DNA from: Anaerolineae bacterium
GTDB lineage: Bacteria > Chloroflexota > Anaerolineae > Epilineales > JAHCIE01
DNA length: 37,072 bases
Direction: 5' to 3'
NCBI GenBank assembly: GCA_026129165.1
Contig: JAHCIP010000018.1
Coordinates: 1 to 37,072 of the forward strand
Made by a program: the position numbers and the translations under genes. Shown here piece by piece: positions 1 through 7,280 of this stretch; positions within the stretch are counted from its first letter, which is position 1; each line of letters starts with the position of its first letter. The notes beneath the pieces are model-generated. The model ran no database searches. It had not been told where the DNA came from and saw only the letters and a program-made list of their open reading frames with translations.

Positions 1-1
1 C

Positions 2-520
2 TTGAACCGCCTAGCCGAGCTTCCCAACCACGCCACCCGCCTCATCCAGACCTACGAAAGCCTGGCCCAGACGTTAGCGAACGACGGGAGTATCCGCCGC
101 TTCACCTTTCTGGGGTCCGGCGTCAACTACGGTCTGGCGTGCGAGGCGATGCTCAAGATGAAGGAGATGTCGCTCTCGCCCTCGGAAGCCTTCCATACTC
201 TGGAGTATCGCCACGGCCCGAAATCGGTTGTCGGCCCCGACCTGCTCATCGTCGGGCTGGTGAGTGATACGGCCCACGCCCACGAGGCGGCGGTGCTGGC
301 CGAGATGCGCGACCTGGGAGCCAAAGTCCTGGCGGTGGCCGGGACGGCGCACGGTCTGACGGCGGACCACATGATTGAGCTAGGCTCTGGCCTGGACGAG
401 ATTATCCGCGCCCCGCTGACCCTGCCGATCCTGCAACTACTGGCCTACTACCGCGCCCTGGCGAACGGCCTGGACCCCGACCGCCCGACTAACCTGGAAC
501 AGGTCGTCCGGCTGGAGTAG
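2..520 (+). CDS. SIS-domain sugar isomerase/deaminase, C-terminal part
   Basis: The gene enters from the left edge, so only the last ~172 residues are seen and the true start lies outside the window. The visible part resembles the second SIS (sugar isomerase) domain of GlmS-like and AgaS-like proteins. It has a Gly-Ser-Gly-Val-Asn sugar-phosphate loop, then an Ala-Met-Leu-Lys-Met-Lys-Glu helix, and a Glu-Tyr-Arg-His-Gly-Pro segment matching the conserved E-x-KHGP of this family. These proteins bind phosphosugars in the cytoplasm and isomerise or deaminate amino-sugar phosphates. No glutaminase domain is visible, so a GlmS identity cannot be claimed; an AgaS/FrlB-like two-SIS-domain protein fits equally well. 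The family is secure, the substrate is not. Confidence 0.85.
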   Translation: MNRLAELPNHATRLIQTYESLAQTLANDGSIRRFTFLGSGVNYGLACEAMLKMKEMSLSPSEAFHTLEYRHGPKSVVGPDLLIVGLVSDTAHAHEAAVLAEMRDLGAKVLAVAGTAHGLTADHMIELGSGLDEIIRAPLTLPILQLLAYYRALANGLDPDRPTNLEQVVRLE

Positions 521-523
521 ACC

Positions 524-644
524 GAGGACGGAGGACAAAAGGCATCTGTGGTAGGGGGAGAGGGTCCGCGCCCTAAACGGCGCGACGAGGTAGGGGTAGC
601 CCCTGTGGCTACCCAGCCCGCCCGCCGTGGCGTTTAGGCCACGG
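524..644. repeat. Spacer with heptamer pair and two tandem hairpins
   Basis: This spacer follows the SIS gene stop codon. GAGGACG-GAGGACA (524-537) is a two-unit period-7 repeat. Two perfect stems follow: 594-601 with 607-614 (8 bp, loop CCTGT) and 625-631 with 638-644 (7 bp, loop GTTTAG). No U-tract follows either. They could be a factor-independent terminator of the SIS gene, or part of a dispersed intergenic element. The rest of the spacer up to the next gene (645-783) is AT-richer and contains only a short inverted repeat, TATAC-TTTA-GTATA at 681-694. Confidence 0.45.
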
Positions 645-783
645 GGCAGCCGCCACCACGCCACGGCTTGTCCGCCTATGTATACTTTAGTATAGTTGGC
701 ATTGGGCTTGCTGAAGTAGTGACTATCCCAATGACAACATGGGAATAAATATATTGGCTGTTTTGACCGGATAGGTTGCCGCT

Positions 784-3060
784 ATGTCTATGCAAGAGTT
801 TATGGGGCGTTATCCTTTCCCGCTGGACCCCTTCCAGATTGACGCCATCGAGGCGCTGTGGCGGGGTCAGTCGGTTTTTGTCGCCGCGCCCACCGGCACC
901 GGCAAGACAATTATTGCCGAGTATGCTGTGTGGTCGGCCATGCGGGACGGGAAGCGCGTCGTGTATACCACGCCCCTCAAAGCCCTATCCAACCAGAAGT
1001 TCCGCGACTTTCGCGCCCAGTATGGGAACGATGCGGTGGGTCTGATGACGGGTGACCTGGTCGAGAACCCGCGCGCGCCCATCATCGTCATGACCACCGA
1101 GGTCTACCGTAACATGCTGCTCCAGGGCGACGTAGGCGACATCGCATCGGTCGTGTTTGACGAGGTGCACTATCTGGCCGACCCGGAGCGTGGCACGGCC
1201 TGGGAAGAGGCCATTATCCTGGCGCCGCCATCGGTGTGCCTGGTGTGCCTGTCGGCCACTGTCCCCAATGCTACCGAGGTAGCCGCCTGGATCGCGGCCC
1301 TCCGCCAGGATGTGGCACTGATTACCAGCGACCGCCGCGCGGTGCCGACCGAATATCTCTACTATGCCGGGGATGCGTTGATTCCCCTGGTAGACACCGA
1401 GGGTAATGTCCTGCTCAAGAAGCCGGTGGGCGGCGAACTGGCGAGGGCGCATCGCTCGGGCTGGCACCCGCGTCCCGATGGCCGCGAGGGTCGCGGGCGA
1501 CCGCTGCCCATGGCGGAGCCGGCCGAGGTTATCACCAGGCTGGGCGAGATTGACCGCCTGCCCGCCCTCTACTTCCTGTTTGGGCGCAAGCTGGTCGAGG
1601 ATGCGGCCGCCAGTTGCCGGACCCTACCGCGCGTCCCTCATGCCGACGAGTTGCTGGCCGCCTACGACCATCACCTGGCCGGGCTGCCCGCCGAGGACCG
1701 CCAGCTCAAGCAGGTCACCGACCTGCGCAGCCTGCTGCCCCACGGCCTCGCCTTCCACCACGGCGGCATGATGCCCGTGCTCAAGGTGTTTGTCGAGGAG
1801 CAGTTCGCCGCCAACCGCCTGCGCGTCTGCTTCGCCACGGACACCCTGGCGCTGGGCGTCAACATGCCCGCCCGTACCGTCGTCATCGCGGAACCCTCGA
1901 AGTTCGACGGCGAGCGCCGCCGCTTGCTGACGCCCAACGAGTTACGGCAGATGTCAGGCCGCGCCGGGCGGCGGGGCATGGACAACCTGGGGACCGTCGT
2001 CATTCTCTACTCGCCGCTGGTATCGGCCGCGCGCATGGCTGACCTGGCGCGGGGCGAACTCTGGCCGCTCGAGTCGGCCTTCTCGCCCGGCTACAACGCC
2101 CTGATCAACCTGTGGCAGCCAGATATTGGCGACCGGCTGCTGGTCGAACTAACCGCCGCCTCGCTCAAGCGGTTCCAGCGTGACGACGACCTGCGCGACC
2201 TGGGTCTCGAACGGTTCCGCGTGGCGCGGCGGCTGCAACAATTAGGGATTAAGGATGAGGGCGTGGCGGAGGACGAGGCGCCGCCGGGCGCGAACCCTCG
2301 CGCGGACAAGCTGCGCGAGCGGTTGCGCCTTCTGGACGAGCAGATCGAGCAGGTGCGCTACCGGGCGCGGCGCGGGGCGCGGCGCTTTGTGCGCCGGCTC
2401 GAAGAGGTGCTGGGCGTCTTTGGCTACATGACTAACGACAAGCTGACGAGCCGCGCCAAGTGGCTGGAACGCATCTTCGACACCAACTCCCTCACCCTGG
2501 CCGAGATTCTCCACCGCCGCCTGTTGGACGACCTGCCGCCCGACGAGGTGGCCGAGGTCGTCTCGTGGTTCGCCTTCGACCGCGAGTTGCCGGTCGCGCC
2601 CGACCTCCCCTGGACGACCAGCCTCACCCGCGCCCGCCGCGCCGTCTTCGACATCCACGACGAGGTGTTACGGGCCGAGGCACAGGCCGGGGTGGCCGTC
2701 TCGCGCTTCCTGCCCGACACCTTCGCCGGCCCGGCCCTGCTCTGGGCGCAGGGCCGGCCGCTGGCCGAGTGCGCCGCGCTCGTTCAGTTGGCCGAGGGCG
2801 ACGTCATCTCCGGCTTGCAGAAGACGCTGGACTTGCTGGGGCAACTCCGCGACACCACGCTGTATGCCGCCCCGAAAGCCCAGACCCTGGCGGCCAACCT
2901 CCAGGCCGCCGCCCGCCTCATTCGCCGTGGCATCATCGAGCACGCCTACCAGATGGTACTGGCTCCCGCCGAGGAGGATGAGACGGCCGAGGAGACGCCA
3001 GCCGAAGACGCGCCGGGCGACCGTCAGGTGGAGGAGATACCCACGCCCGATGCCGTGTAA
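784..3060 (+). CDS. Ski2-like DExH-box RNA/DNA helicase
   Basis: A 758-residue superfamily 2 helicase. Motif I APTGTGKT lies at residues 35-42, the DEVH box near 125, motif III SAT near 157, and motif VI QMSGRAGRRG near 389-398. This set, with DEVH and the SGRAGR form of motif VI, is typical of the Ski2/Mtr4/HelY group, which unwinds RNA (or RNA-DNA) for processing and decay. The C-terminal half is helical, Arg-rich and weakly conserved, where Ski2-like proteins carry a DSHCT-type region, and it ends in an acidic Glu/Asp-rich tail. Residues 486-493 (QLGIKDEG) are encoded by a heptamer repeat at 2241-2260. The ATG at 784 has no clear ribosome-binding site. The exact substrate is not known. Confidence 0.88.
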   Translation: MSMQEFMGRYPFPLDPFQIDAIEALWRGQSVFVAAPTGTGKTIIAEYAVWSAMRDGKRVVYTTPLKALSNQKFRDFRAQYGNDAVGLMTGDLVENPRAPIIVMTTEVYRNMLLQGDVGDIASVVFDEVHYLADPERGTAWEEAIILAPPSVCLVCLSATVPNATEVAAWIAALRQDVALITSDRRAVPTEYLYYAGDALIPLVDTEGNVLLKKPVGGELARAHRSGWHPRPDGREGRGRPLPMAEPAEVITRLGEIDRLPALYFLFGRKLVEDAAASCRTLPRVPHADELLAAYDHHLAGLPAEDRQLKQVTDLRSLLPHGLAFHHGGMMPVLKVFVEEQFAANRLRVCFATDTLALGVNMPARTVVIAEPSKFDGERRRLLTPNELRQMSGRAGRRGMDNLGTVVILYSPLVSAARMADLARGELWPLESAFSPGYNALINLWQPDIGDRLLVELTAASLKRFQRDDDLRDLGLERFRVARRLQQLGIKDEGVAEDEAPPGANPRADKLRERLRLLDEQIEQVRYRARRGARRFVRRLEEVLGVFGYMTNDKLTSRAKWLERIFDTNSLTLAEILHRRLLDDLPPDEVAEVVSWFAFDRELPVAPDLPWTTSLTRARRAVFDIHDEVLRAEAQAGVAVSRFLPDTFAGPALLWAQGRPLAECAALVQLAEGDVISGLQKTLDLLGQLRDTTLYAAPKAQTLAANLQAAARLIRRGIIEHAYQMVLAPAEEDETAEETPAEDAPGDRQVEEIPTPDAV
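2241..2260. repeat. Heptamer repeat inside helicase gene
   Basis: ATTAGGGATTAAGGATGAGG is the reverse complement of the TCCCTAA/TCCTTAA units seen in spacers (for example 7246-7266). About three units fall inside an apparent linker of the Ski2-like helicase. Confidence 0.6.
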
Positions 3061-3093
3061 CACACGACATCACTTCCCTACCACCCACGACCT

Positions 3094-4110
3094 ATGCCTG
3101 ACCTCCCCTTTCCTCGCCTGCGCCTCGGTGGGTTGCCCACCGACCTCCAACCGCTACCTCGGCTGAGCCAGGCGCTCGGCGGGCCACGGCTGTGGGTGAA
3201 GCGCGATGACCTCACCGACCTGGGCGGGGGCAACAAGGTACGCCCCCTGGAATTTTTGCTGGCCGATGCCCTGCGCCAGCGGGCGACGCATCTCGTTACC
3301 TTTGCGGGCGGCGCCCAGTCCAATCATCTACGCGCCACCGCTATGGCCGCTCGGCGGTTCGGGTTGGAGCCCCTGCTGATCGTATTTGACGATTCGCCTA
3401 CGGCGCGGGCGCAGGGCAATCAACTCCTAAACTTGGTTCTGGGCGCGCGTGTGCTATACTTAGGCTGGCTCGGTAAGCCCGACCCCCGCCGCACCATTGA
3501 GCAGTCGATTCGGCTCATGGCGCTGCTGGCGGCGGTGTATCCCGGTCTGGCTGGCCCACGCCGCTATGTCATCCCCGTCGGTGGGTTCCACCCGCTGGGC
3601 GCGCTGGGTTATGTGGCCGCGGCGGCAGAACTGGCCGACCAGGCCGTACAACAGGGGGTACGCCTGGATTATGTCATCACCCCCGCCGGGACGGGAACGA
3701 CAGCGGCGGGTCTGGTAGCGGGCTTCCAGTGGCTGGGACTGCCCACGAAGGTGATTGCCATAGATGTGGGCCGGCTCTGGCACGATTTCCCGCGCTCGAT
3801 TCTACGTCTGGCCGAGACGACGTTACGTCGGCTGGGGCGGCCGGGCCGTGTCTCCCCCGAGGCGCTGGCGTTCCACGGCGATTATGTTGGGCCGGGCTAT
3901 GCCATCCCCACCGTTCAGGGACTGAACGCGATCCAGTGGGTCGCGCGCACCGAGGGACTGATGCTAGAGCCGGTGTACACGAGCAAGGCGATGGGGGGCT
4001 TGATAGATCTGATCCAAGCCGGGCGTTTCTCACGGGAGGATACTGTCGTCTTCTTACATACGGGGGGATTGCCGGCCCTGTACGCCTACAATGATTATTT
4101 CCGTCGCTAG
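3094..4110 (+). CDS. PLP-dependent D-cysteine desulfhydrase / ACC deaminase family enzyme
   Basis: A 338-residue fold-type II PLP enzyme, the usual length for the family. The expected Schiff-base lysine is K48 in GGGNKVRPLE. A second signature, GGAQSNHLRATA, fits the substrate-binding Ser-Asn-His of D-cysteine desulfhydrases and 1-aminocyclopropane-1-carboxylate deaminases, and a glycine-rich phosphate loop (TPAGTGTTAAG) follows. Such enzymes break down D-cysteine to pyruvate, H2S and ammonia, or open the cyclopropane ring of ACC. Bacterial homologues outside plant-associated species are mostly D-cysteine desulfhydrases, which I favour. The gene lies 33 bp after the helicase. Its start is preceded by a C/T-rich period-7 stretch (CCTACCA-CCCACGA) rather than a clear ribosome-binding site. 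Confidence 0.85.
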   Translation: MPDLPFPRLRLGGLPTDLQPLPRLSQALGGPRLWVKRDDLTDLGGGNKVRPLEFLLADALRQRATHLVTFAGGAQSNHLRATAMAARRFGLEPLLIVFDDSPTARAQGNQLLNLVLGARVLYLGWLGKPDPRRTIEQSIRLMALLAAVYPGLAGPRRYVIPVGGFHPLGALGYVAAAAELADQAVQQGVRLDYVITPAGTGTTAAGLVAGFQWLGLPTKVIAIDVGRLWHDFPRSILRLAETTLRRLGRPGRVSPEALAFHGDYVGPGYAIPTVQGLNAIQWVARTEGLMLEPVYTSKAMGGLIDLIQAGRFSREDTVVFLHTGGLPALYAYNDYFRR

Positions 4111-4140
4111 GGTGAGTATCCTAGCCTCTTAGCTATTCGT

Positions 4141-4746
4141 ATGTCTGACAGAGACCTAACGCCCAACCTGAATGGGACGACTGAGTGGGTGAGCGAGGAA
4201 GAAATTGTCTCGCTCATTCAACGTGCCCAGGCGTATGACGCGCAGGCGTTTGACCGTCTGTACGAGGTGTACGCCCAATCCATCTTCCGCTACCTGTTCC
4301 ACCGTCTCAACGATCGGACAGTCGCTGAAGATTTGACAGGTGAGGCGTTCCTGCGACTGATGGAGAATATTGGCAACTTCCGCCTGGGGCCGAAGGACCA
4401 GAAGGCTATTTTTTCAGGCTGGTTTTATCGGATCGCGCATAACCTGATGATTGACTACCTGCGCCGGCAAGCGAAACACACCGAGATGACCCCGGAGATG
4501 CATACCTCTTCTGAGGAGCAGCCGGTGCTGGTGATGGAACGGGGGTTGACGCAGTCGCGCCTCCAGGCGGCGCTGAACACGCTGACGCAAGACCAGCAGG
4601 ATGTGGTGATTTTGTGCTTCTTCGAGGAGTTGAGCAACGCCGAGGTGGCGAAATTGATGGGCCGCACGGAAGGCGCGGTCAAGGCGCTGCAACACCGCGC
4701 CCTGGCCGCCCTGCACCGCGCCCTCACGGGGGAGGCAAGCATATGA
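4141..4746 (+). CDS. ECF-type RNA polymerase sigma factor
   Basis: A 201-residue sigma-70 family protein with two domains. Region 2 lies at about residues 25-105 (AFDRLYEVYAQSIFRYLFHR, AEDLTGEAFLRL, GWFYRIAHNLMIDYLRR) and region 4 at about 137-195 (LNTLTQDQQDVVILCFFEELSNAEVA, then a helix-turn-helix GRTEGAVKALQHRAL). Region 3 is absent, as in extracytoplasmic-function sigma factors. Its stop codon overlaps the start of the next gene (ATGA at 4743-4746). That tight coupling is typical of an ECF sigma factor with its membrane-bound partner or anti-sigma protein. It probably redirects RNA polymerase in response to an envelope signal; no target promoter could be identified here. Confidence 0.92.
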   Translation: MSDRDLTPNLNGTTEWVSEEEIVSLIQRAQAYDAQAFDRLYEVYAQSIFRYLFHRLNDRTVAEDLTGEAFLRLMENIGNFRLGPKDQKAIFSGWFYRIAHNLMIDYLRRQAKHTEMTPEMHTSSEEQPVLVMERGLTQSRLQAALNTLTQDQQDVVILCFFEELSNAEVAKLMGRTEGAVKALQHRALAALHRALTGEASI

Positions 4747-6275
4747 TCCCCTTTGAGGAAGCGCTGGAACTGTGCATCGAGGCCGTCCATCAGGGTGTTC
4801 CAGTGGATGACCTTCTGGCCCGCTATCCAGAGTATGCCCCCCGCCTCGCCCCTTTGCTCGGCGTCGCCCGCGAGCTATACGCCGCGCCGCTGGAAGTCAT
4901 GTCGGAGACGGGCTTCGAACAGCAGCGGGCGCGGCTGCACGAGCAACTCCAGGCCCGCCACCGCCTCGCCACCAACGGCCACGTCCCGAACGGGACCGCG
5001 CTCAATGGGCACAGCCCCAACGGCGTTCATCTCAACGGCGTAGCCCCCAACGGTATGGTAACTACGGGTGGGACGCAGAACGGCGTCCCGCCCAGCACTC
5101 ATCGCCCACCTGCTCCCGCTCGACCCCGCTGGGCTGGCCTGTTCGACTGGCCGCGCTGGGCGACCTGGACGACGCAGAAAGCCGCGTTGATGACGGTCGT
5201 GGCGGTCCTGGCAATTGCGGCCTCACTCGGCGGTGTGACGCTGGCCAGCGCCAAAGCCGCGCCAGATGAACCCCTTTACTCGGTCAGGCGTGTGGTGGAA
5301 ACGGTGGTGGACTGGCTGCCCGCGCCCGCCGAAACTCAGGCCAGTCGTGCCCTGGATCGCGCCGACGAACGGCTGGCCGACAGCCGCGCCGTCTGCGTCT
5401 CGAACCCCATGCAGTCTGAGGAGTTGCGGCGGCAGATGGCGCAGCAGCGCGAGCGCGCCATGCGACTGGTCGAAGGGTTAACCGGGGCGACGGCGGATAG
5501 TATTCGGCAGCGGGCGGAGGACATGCGCCTCCGCGCCGAGGCGCTGCAAGCCGAGTGCGTCGCGGCTACCCGGCCTGCGCCCAGTTCAGCGACAGCGCCA
5601 GTTGCGGCCCCCCCCTTGACGCCGACCGTCACTCTCACCCCCATCCCACCGGTCCCCGTGGTGGCGCCCAGCGCGACGCTACGCGCCTCGGTGATCACAC
5701 GGGTGGAGGCGGCGGAACCGACGCCCACCCTGACGCTGGCGCCTGTATCTACCGCGAGGCCAGCGGCCACACGTGTCCCACCCACCTCAGCCGCGCCAGC
5801 CAGCGTTGATCCGCCCAGCCCGACGCCTCCCCCGACGACGGCTACCCCTGCGCCTAGCGCAACCCCGGTCCCGCCGCCTTCGCCTGTCCCGCCATCGGCG
5901 ACCCCTGTGCCGCCGGCGACGCATACGCCGGAGCCAACGCTGGGGCCGACCGCGCGGCCGACGATTACCATTAATTGGACGCCCATCATCGAGCCGACGC
6001 GCACGCCCTTCCCGACGGACGAGCCGCGCCCGACGGAGCCGCCCCCGACCCTGTCGCCTCCGACCGCGGTGCCCTCGGCGGTCGCCCCGCCCACGCCGAC
6101 CCTACGGGTAGTTGAGATCACGAAGGTGCCAACCCAGGCGCCGCCGCCCACCTCACGACCGTTAGAGGCGACGGCGACCCCGCGCCCCCCCGACCCCACC
6201 GCGACCGATCGCCCGGCCTCAACCTCAACGCCATCCAATGGGTCAGGCCGTCCTACAGCGACGCCTAAAAGATAG
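4743..6275 (+). CDS. DUF5667-like membrane protein, putative sigma-factor partner
   Basis: A 510-residue single-pass membrane protein, translationally coupled to the ECF sigma gene. Residues 1-70 form a helical cytoplasmic domain. Residues ~75-115 contain a run of Asn-Gly every five residues (NGHVP-NGTAL-NGHSP). A transmembrane helix lies at ~146-172. It is followed by APDEPLYSVRRVVETVVDWL, the hallmark of DUF5667 domains found next to ECF sigma factors in Chloroflexota and Actinobacteria. A charged helical segment runs to ~280, then a ~230-residue Pro/Thr/Ala-rich tail that probably spans the cell envelope. I chose the ATG at 4743 because it overlaps the sigma stop codon. An anti-sigma or co-sensor role is inferred from position and topology; there is no zinc-binding anti-sigma motif. 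Confidence 0.85.
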   Translation: MIPFEEALELCIEAVHQGVPVDDLLARYPEYAPRLAPLLGVARELYAAPLEVMSETGFEQQRARLHEQLQARHRLATNGHVPNGTALNGHSPNGVHLNGVAPNGMVTTGGTQNGVPPSTHRPPAPARPRWAGLFDWPRWATWTTQKAALMTVVAVLAIAASLGGVTLASAKAAPDEPLYSVRRVVETVVDWLPAPAETQASRALDRADERLADSRAVCVSNPMQSEELRRQMAQQRERAMRLVEGLTGATADSIRQRAEDMRLRAEALQAECVAATRPAPSSATAPVAAPPLTPTVTLTPIPPVPVVAPSATLRASVITRVEAAEPTPTLTLAPVSTARPAATRVPPTSAAPASVDPPSPTPPPTTATPAPSATPVPPPSPVPPSATPVPPATHTPEPTLGPTARPTITINWTPIIEPTRTPFPTDEPRPTEPPPTLSPPTAVPSAVAPPTPTLRVVEITKVPTQAPPPTSRPLEATATPRPPDPTATDRPASTSTPSNGSGRPTATPKR

Positions 6276-6304
6276 TGGGTGGTGGATATTCACCCACCAC
6301 CCAC
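6275..6304. terminator. Bidirectional hairpin terminator
   Basis: A perfect 11-bp stem (6275-6285 with 6294-6304, GTGGGTGGTGG and its complement) with an 8-base loop lies between the convergent DUF5667-protein and aldolase genes. The plus-strand side is followed by CTTCTCCT. The stem begins at the last base of the TAG stop codon. Confidence 0.65.
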
Positions 6305-6310
6305 CTTCTC

Positions 6311-7078
6311 CTACCCCTGCCACACCTCCAACTCGCGTCGGGCGGCCGATGCCATAAAGTGCAGGTCCGTGCTCATCAGCAGCAGGCGCGCACCTTTGTC
6401 GCGCCAGGCCTTCGCCTTCGCCGCGTCGGGCGCGTAGATACCGACGGGAATGTGGCCGTCGCGCGCCTGCTTGATAATACGTTCGGTGACTATCTGGACG
6501 GCCGGCAAGTCGGTCTGGCCGGGGTAGCCGAGGCTCTGGGACAGGTCCATGGGGCCGATGAGGATAGCGTCAATGCCAGGCACGGTCAGGATGGACGGCA
6601 AGTGCTCAACCGCATCGCGGTTCTCGACCTGAACGATGAGCAGCGTCTCCTGGTTCGCCAGGTCGTAGTACTCCTGGCCTAGCGCCAGCCCGAACCCCGC
6701 CGCGCGAGCTTGGGCCATGCCCCGCCGGCCCAGCGGGTGGTATTTGGCCGCCTGGACGGCGTAGTGCGCGTCCTGGGCAGAGTGGATTTGCGGAATGATG
6801 ACCCCGCCCGCGCCCGAGTCCAGAGCGCGAGTAATGACGGCCCGGCTCAGTTCGGCAATGCGGACGATGGGGACAATGCCCGCCGTTTCGGCGGCGCGGA
6901 TGAGATTTTCGGTGTGGTCAACGCTAATGGCGGAGTGCTCGTTATCAATCACGACGTAGTCAAAGCCCAACAGGCCGATGGCCTCAACCATGGCGGCGGA
7001 CCGGCTCCAGGCAAAAGTCCCCATCACAGGACGGTCGGCGGCGAGGGCGGCGCGAATCGGATTGGGACGAATGGACAT
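6311..7078 (-). CDS. HpcH/HpaI-family 2-keto-3-deoxy acid aldolase
   Basis: A 255-residue class II aldolase/citrate-lyase-like protein. Family features are VVIDNEHSA (active-site His), AAETAGIVPIVRIAE (catalytic Arg), SGAGGVIIPQIHSAQDA, a metal-binding VQVENRDAVEHL and the IGPMDLSQSLGYPGQ signature. Members cleave 4-hydroxy-2-oxo acids (HpaI, GarL, RhmA type) to pyruvate and an aldehyde with a divalent metal. The start at 7078 is chosen over an upstream in-frame ATG at 7120 because AAAGGAGG lies 7 bases before it. The natural substrate (sugar acid or aromatic-derived) cannot be told from the sequence. Confidence 0.88.
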   Translation of the reverse strand: MSIRPNPIRAALAADRPVMGTFAWSRSAAMVEAIGLLGFDYVVIDNEHSAISVDHTENLIRAAETAGIVPIVRIAELSRAVITRALDSGAGGVIIPQIHSAQDAHYAVQAAKYHPLGRRGMAQARAAGFGLALGQEYYDLANQETLLIVQVENRDAVEHLPSILTVPGIDAILIGPMDLSQSLGYPGQTDLPAVQIVTERIIKQARDGHIPVGIYAPDAAKAKAWRDKGARLLLMSTDLHFMASAARRELEVWQG

Positions 7079-7217
7079 AGCATATCCTCCTTTGCCTCTA
7101 TTATACACGGCTTTCGGCAACTTATCGCCATCTTTTTCGCCCAGCTCCTCCTCTTTAAAATATTGGGCGCCGTCGTCGCCCCGACTTGCACATTTGAGCT
7201 AAAAGGCCTACACTACA

Positions 7218-7280
7218 CCCACTACCCACTACCCACTATCCACCTATCCCTAATCCTTAATCCCTATTCCCTACCCTGTA
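7218..7280. repeat. Nine-unit heptanucleotide tandem repeat abutting mrfA start
   Basis: Reading from 7218 in steps of seven gives CCCACTA three times, then TCCACCT, ATCCCTA, ATCCTTA, ATCCCTA, TTCCCTA and CCCTGTA. The period is exact over 63 bp. The last base of the final unit is the A of the ATG start codon of the helicase gene, so the array occupies the place where a ribosome-binding site would normally be. Confidence 0.9.

Noticed and set aside
696..755. Promoter for the Ski2-like helicase gene (TTGGCA ... TATATT)
   Set aside because: The boxes do not have a workable spacing, and no combination near the gene gives a convincing sigma-70 promoter.
5336..6238. Minus-strand open frame of 300 codons rich in Gly-Val
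   Set aside because: It is antisense to the Pro/Thr-rich tail of the sigma-partner protein, has no start signal, and is explained by codon composition.
6710..7279. N-terminal extension of the MrfA-like helicase to an upstream ATG
   Set aside because: The extension would be antisense to the aldolase gene and then translate the heptamer array; helicase homology starts after 7280.
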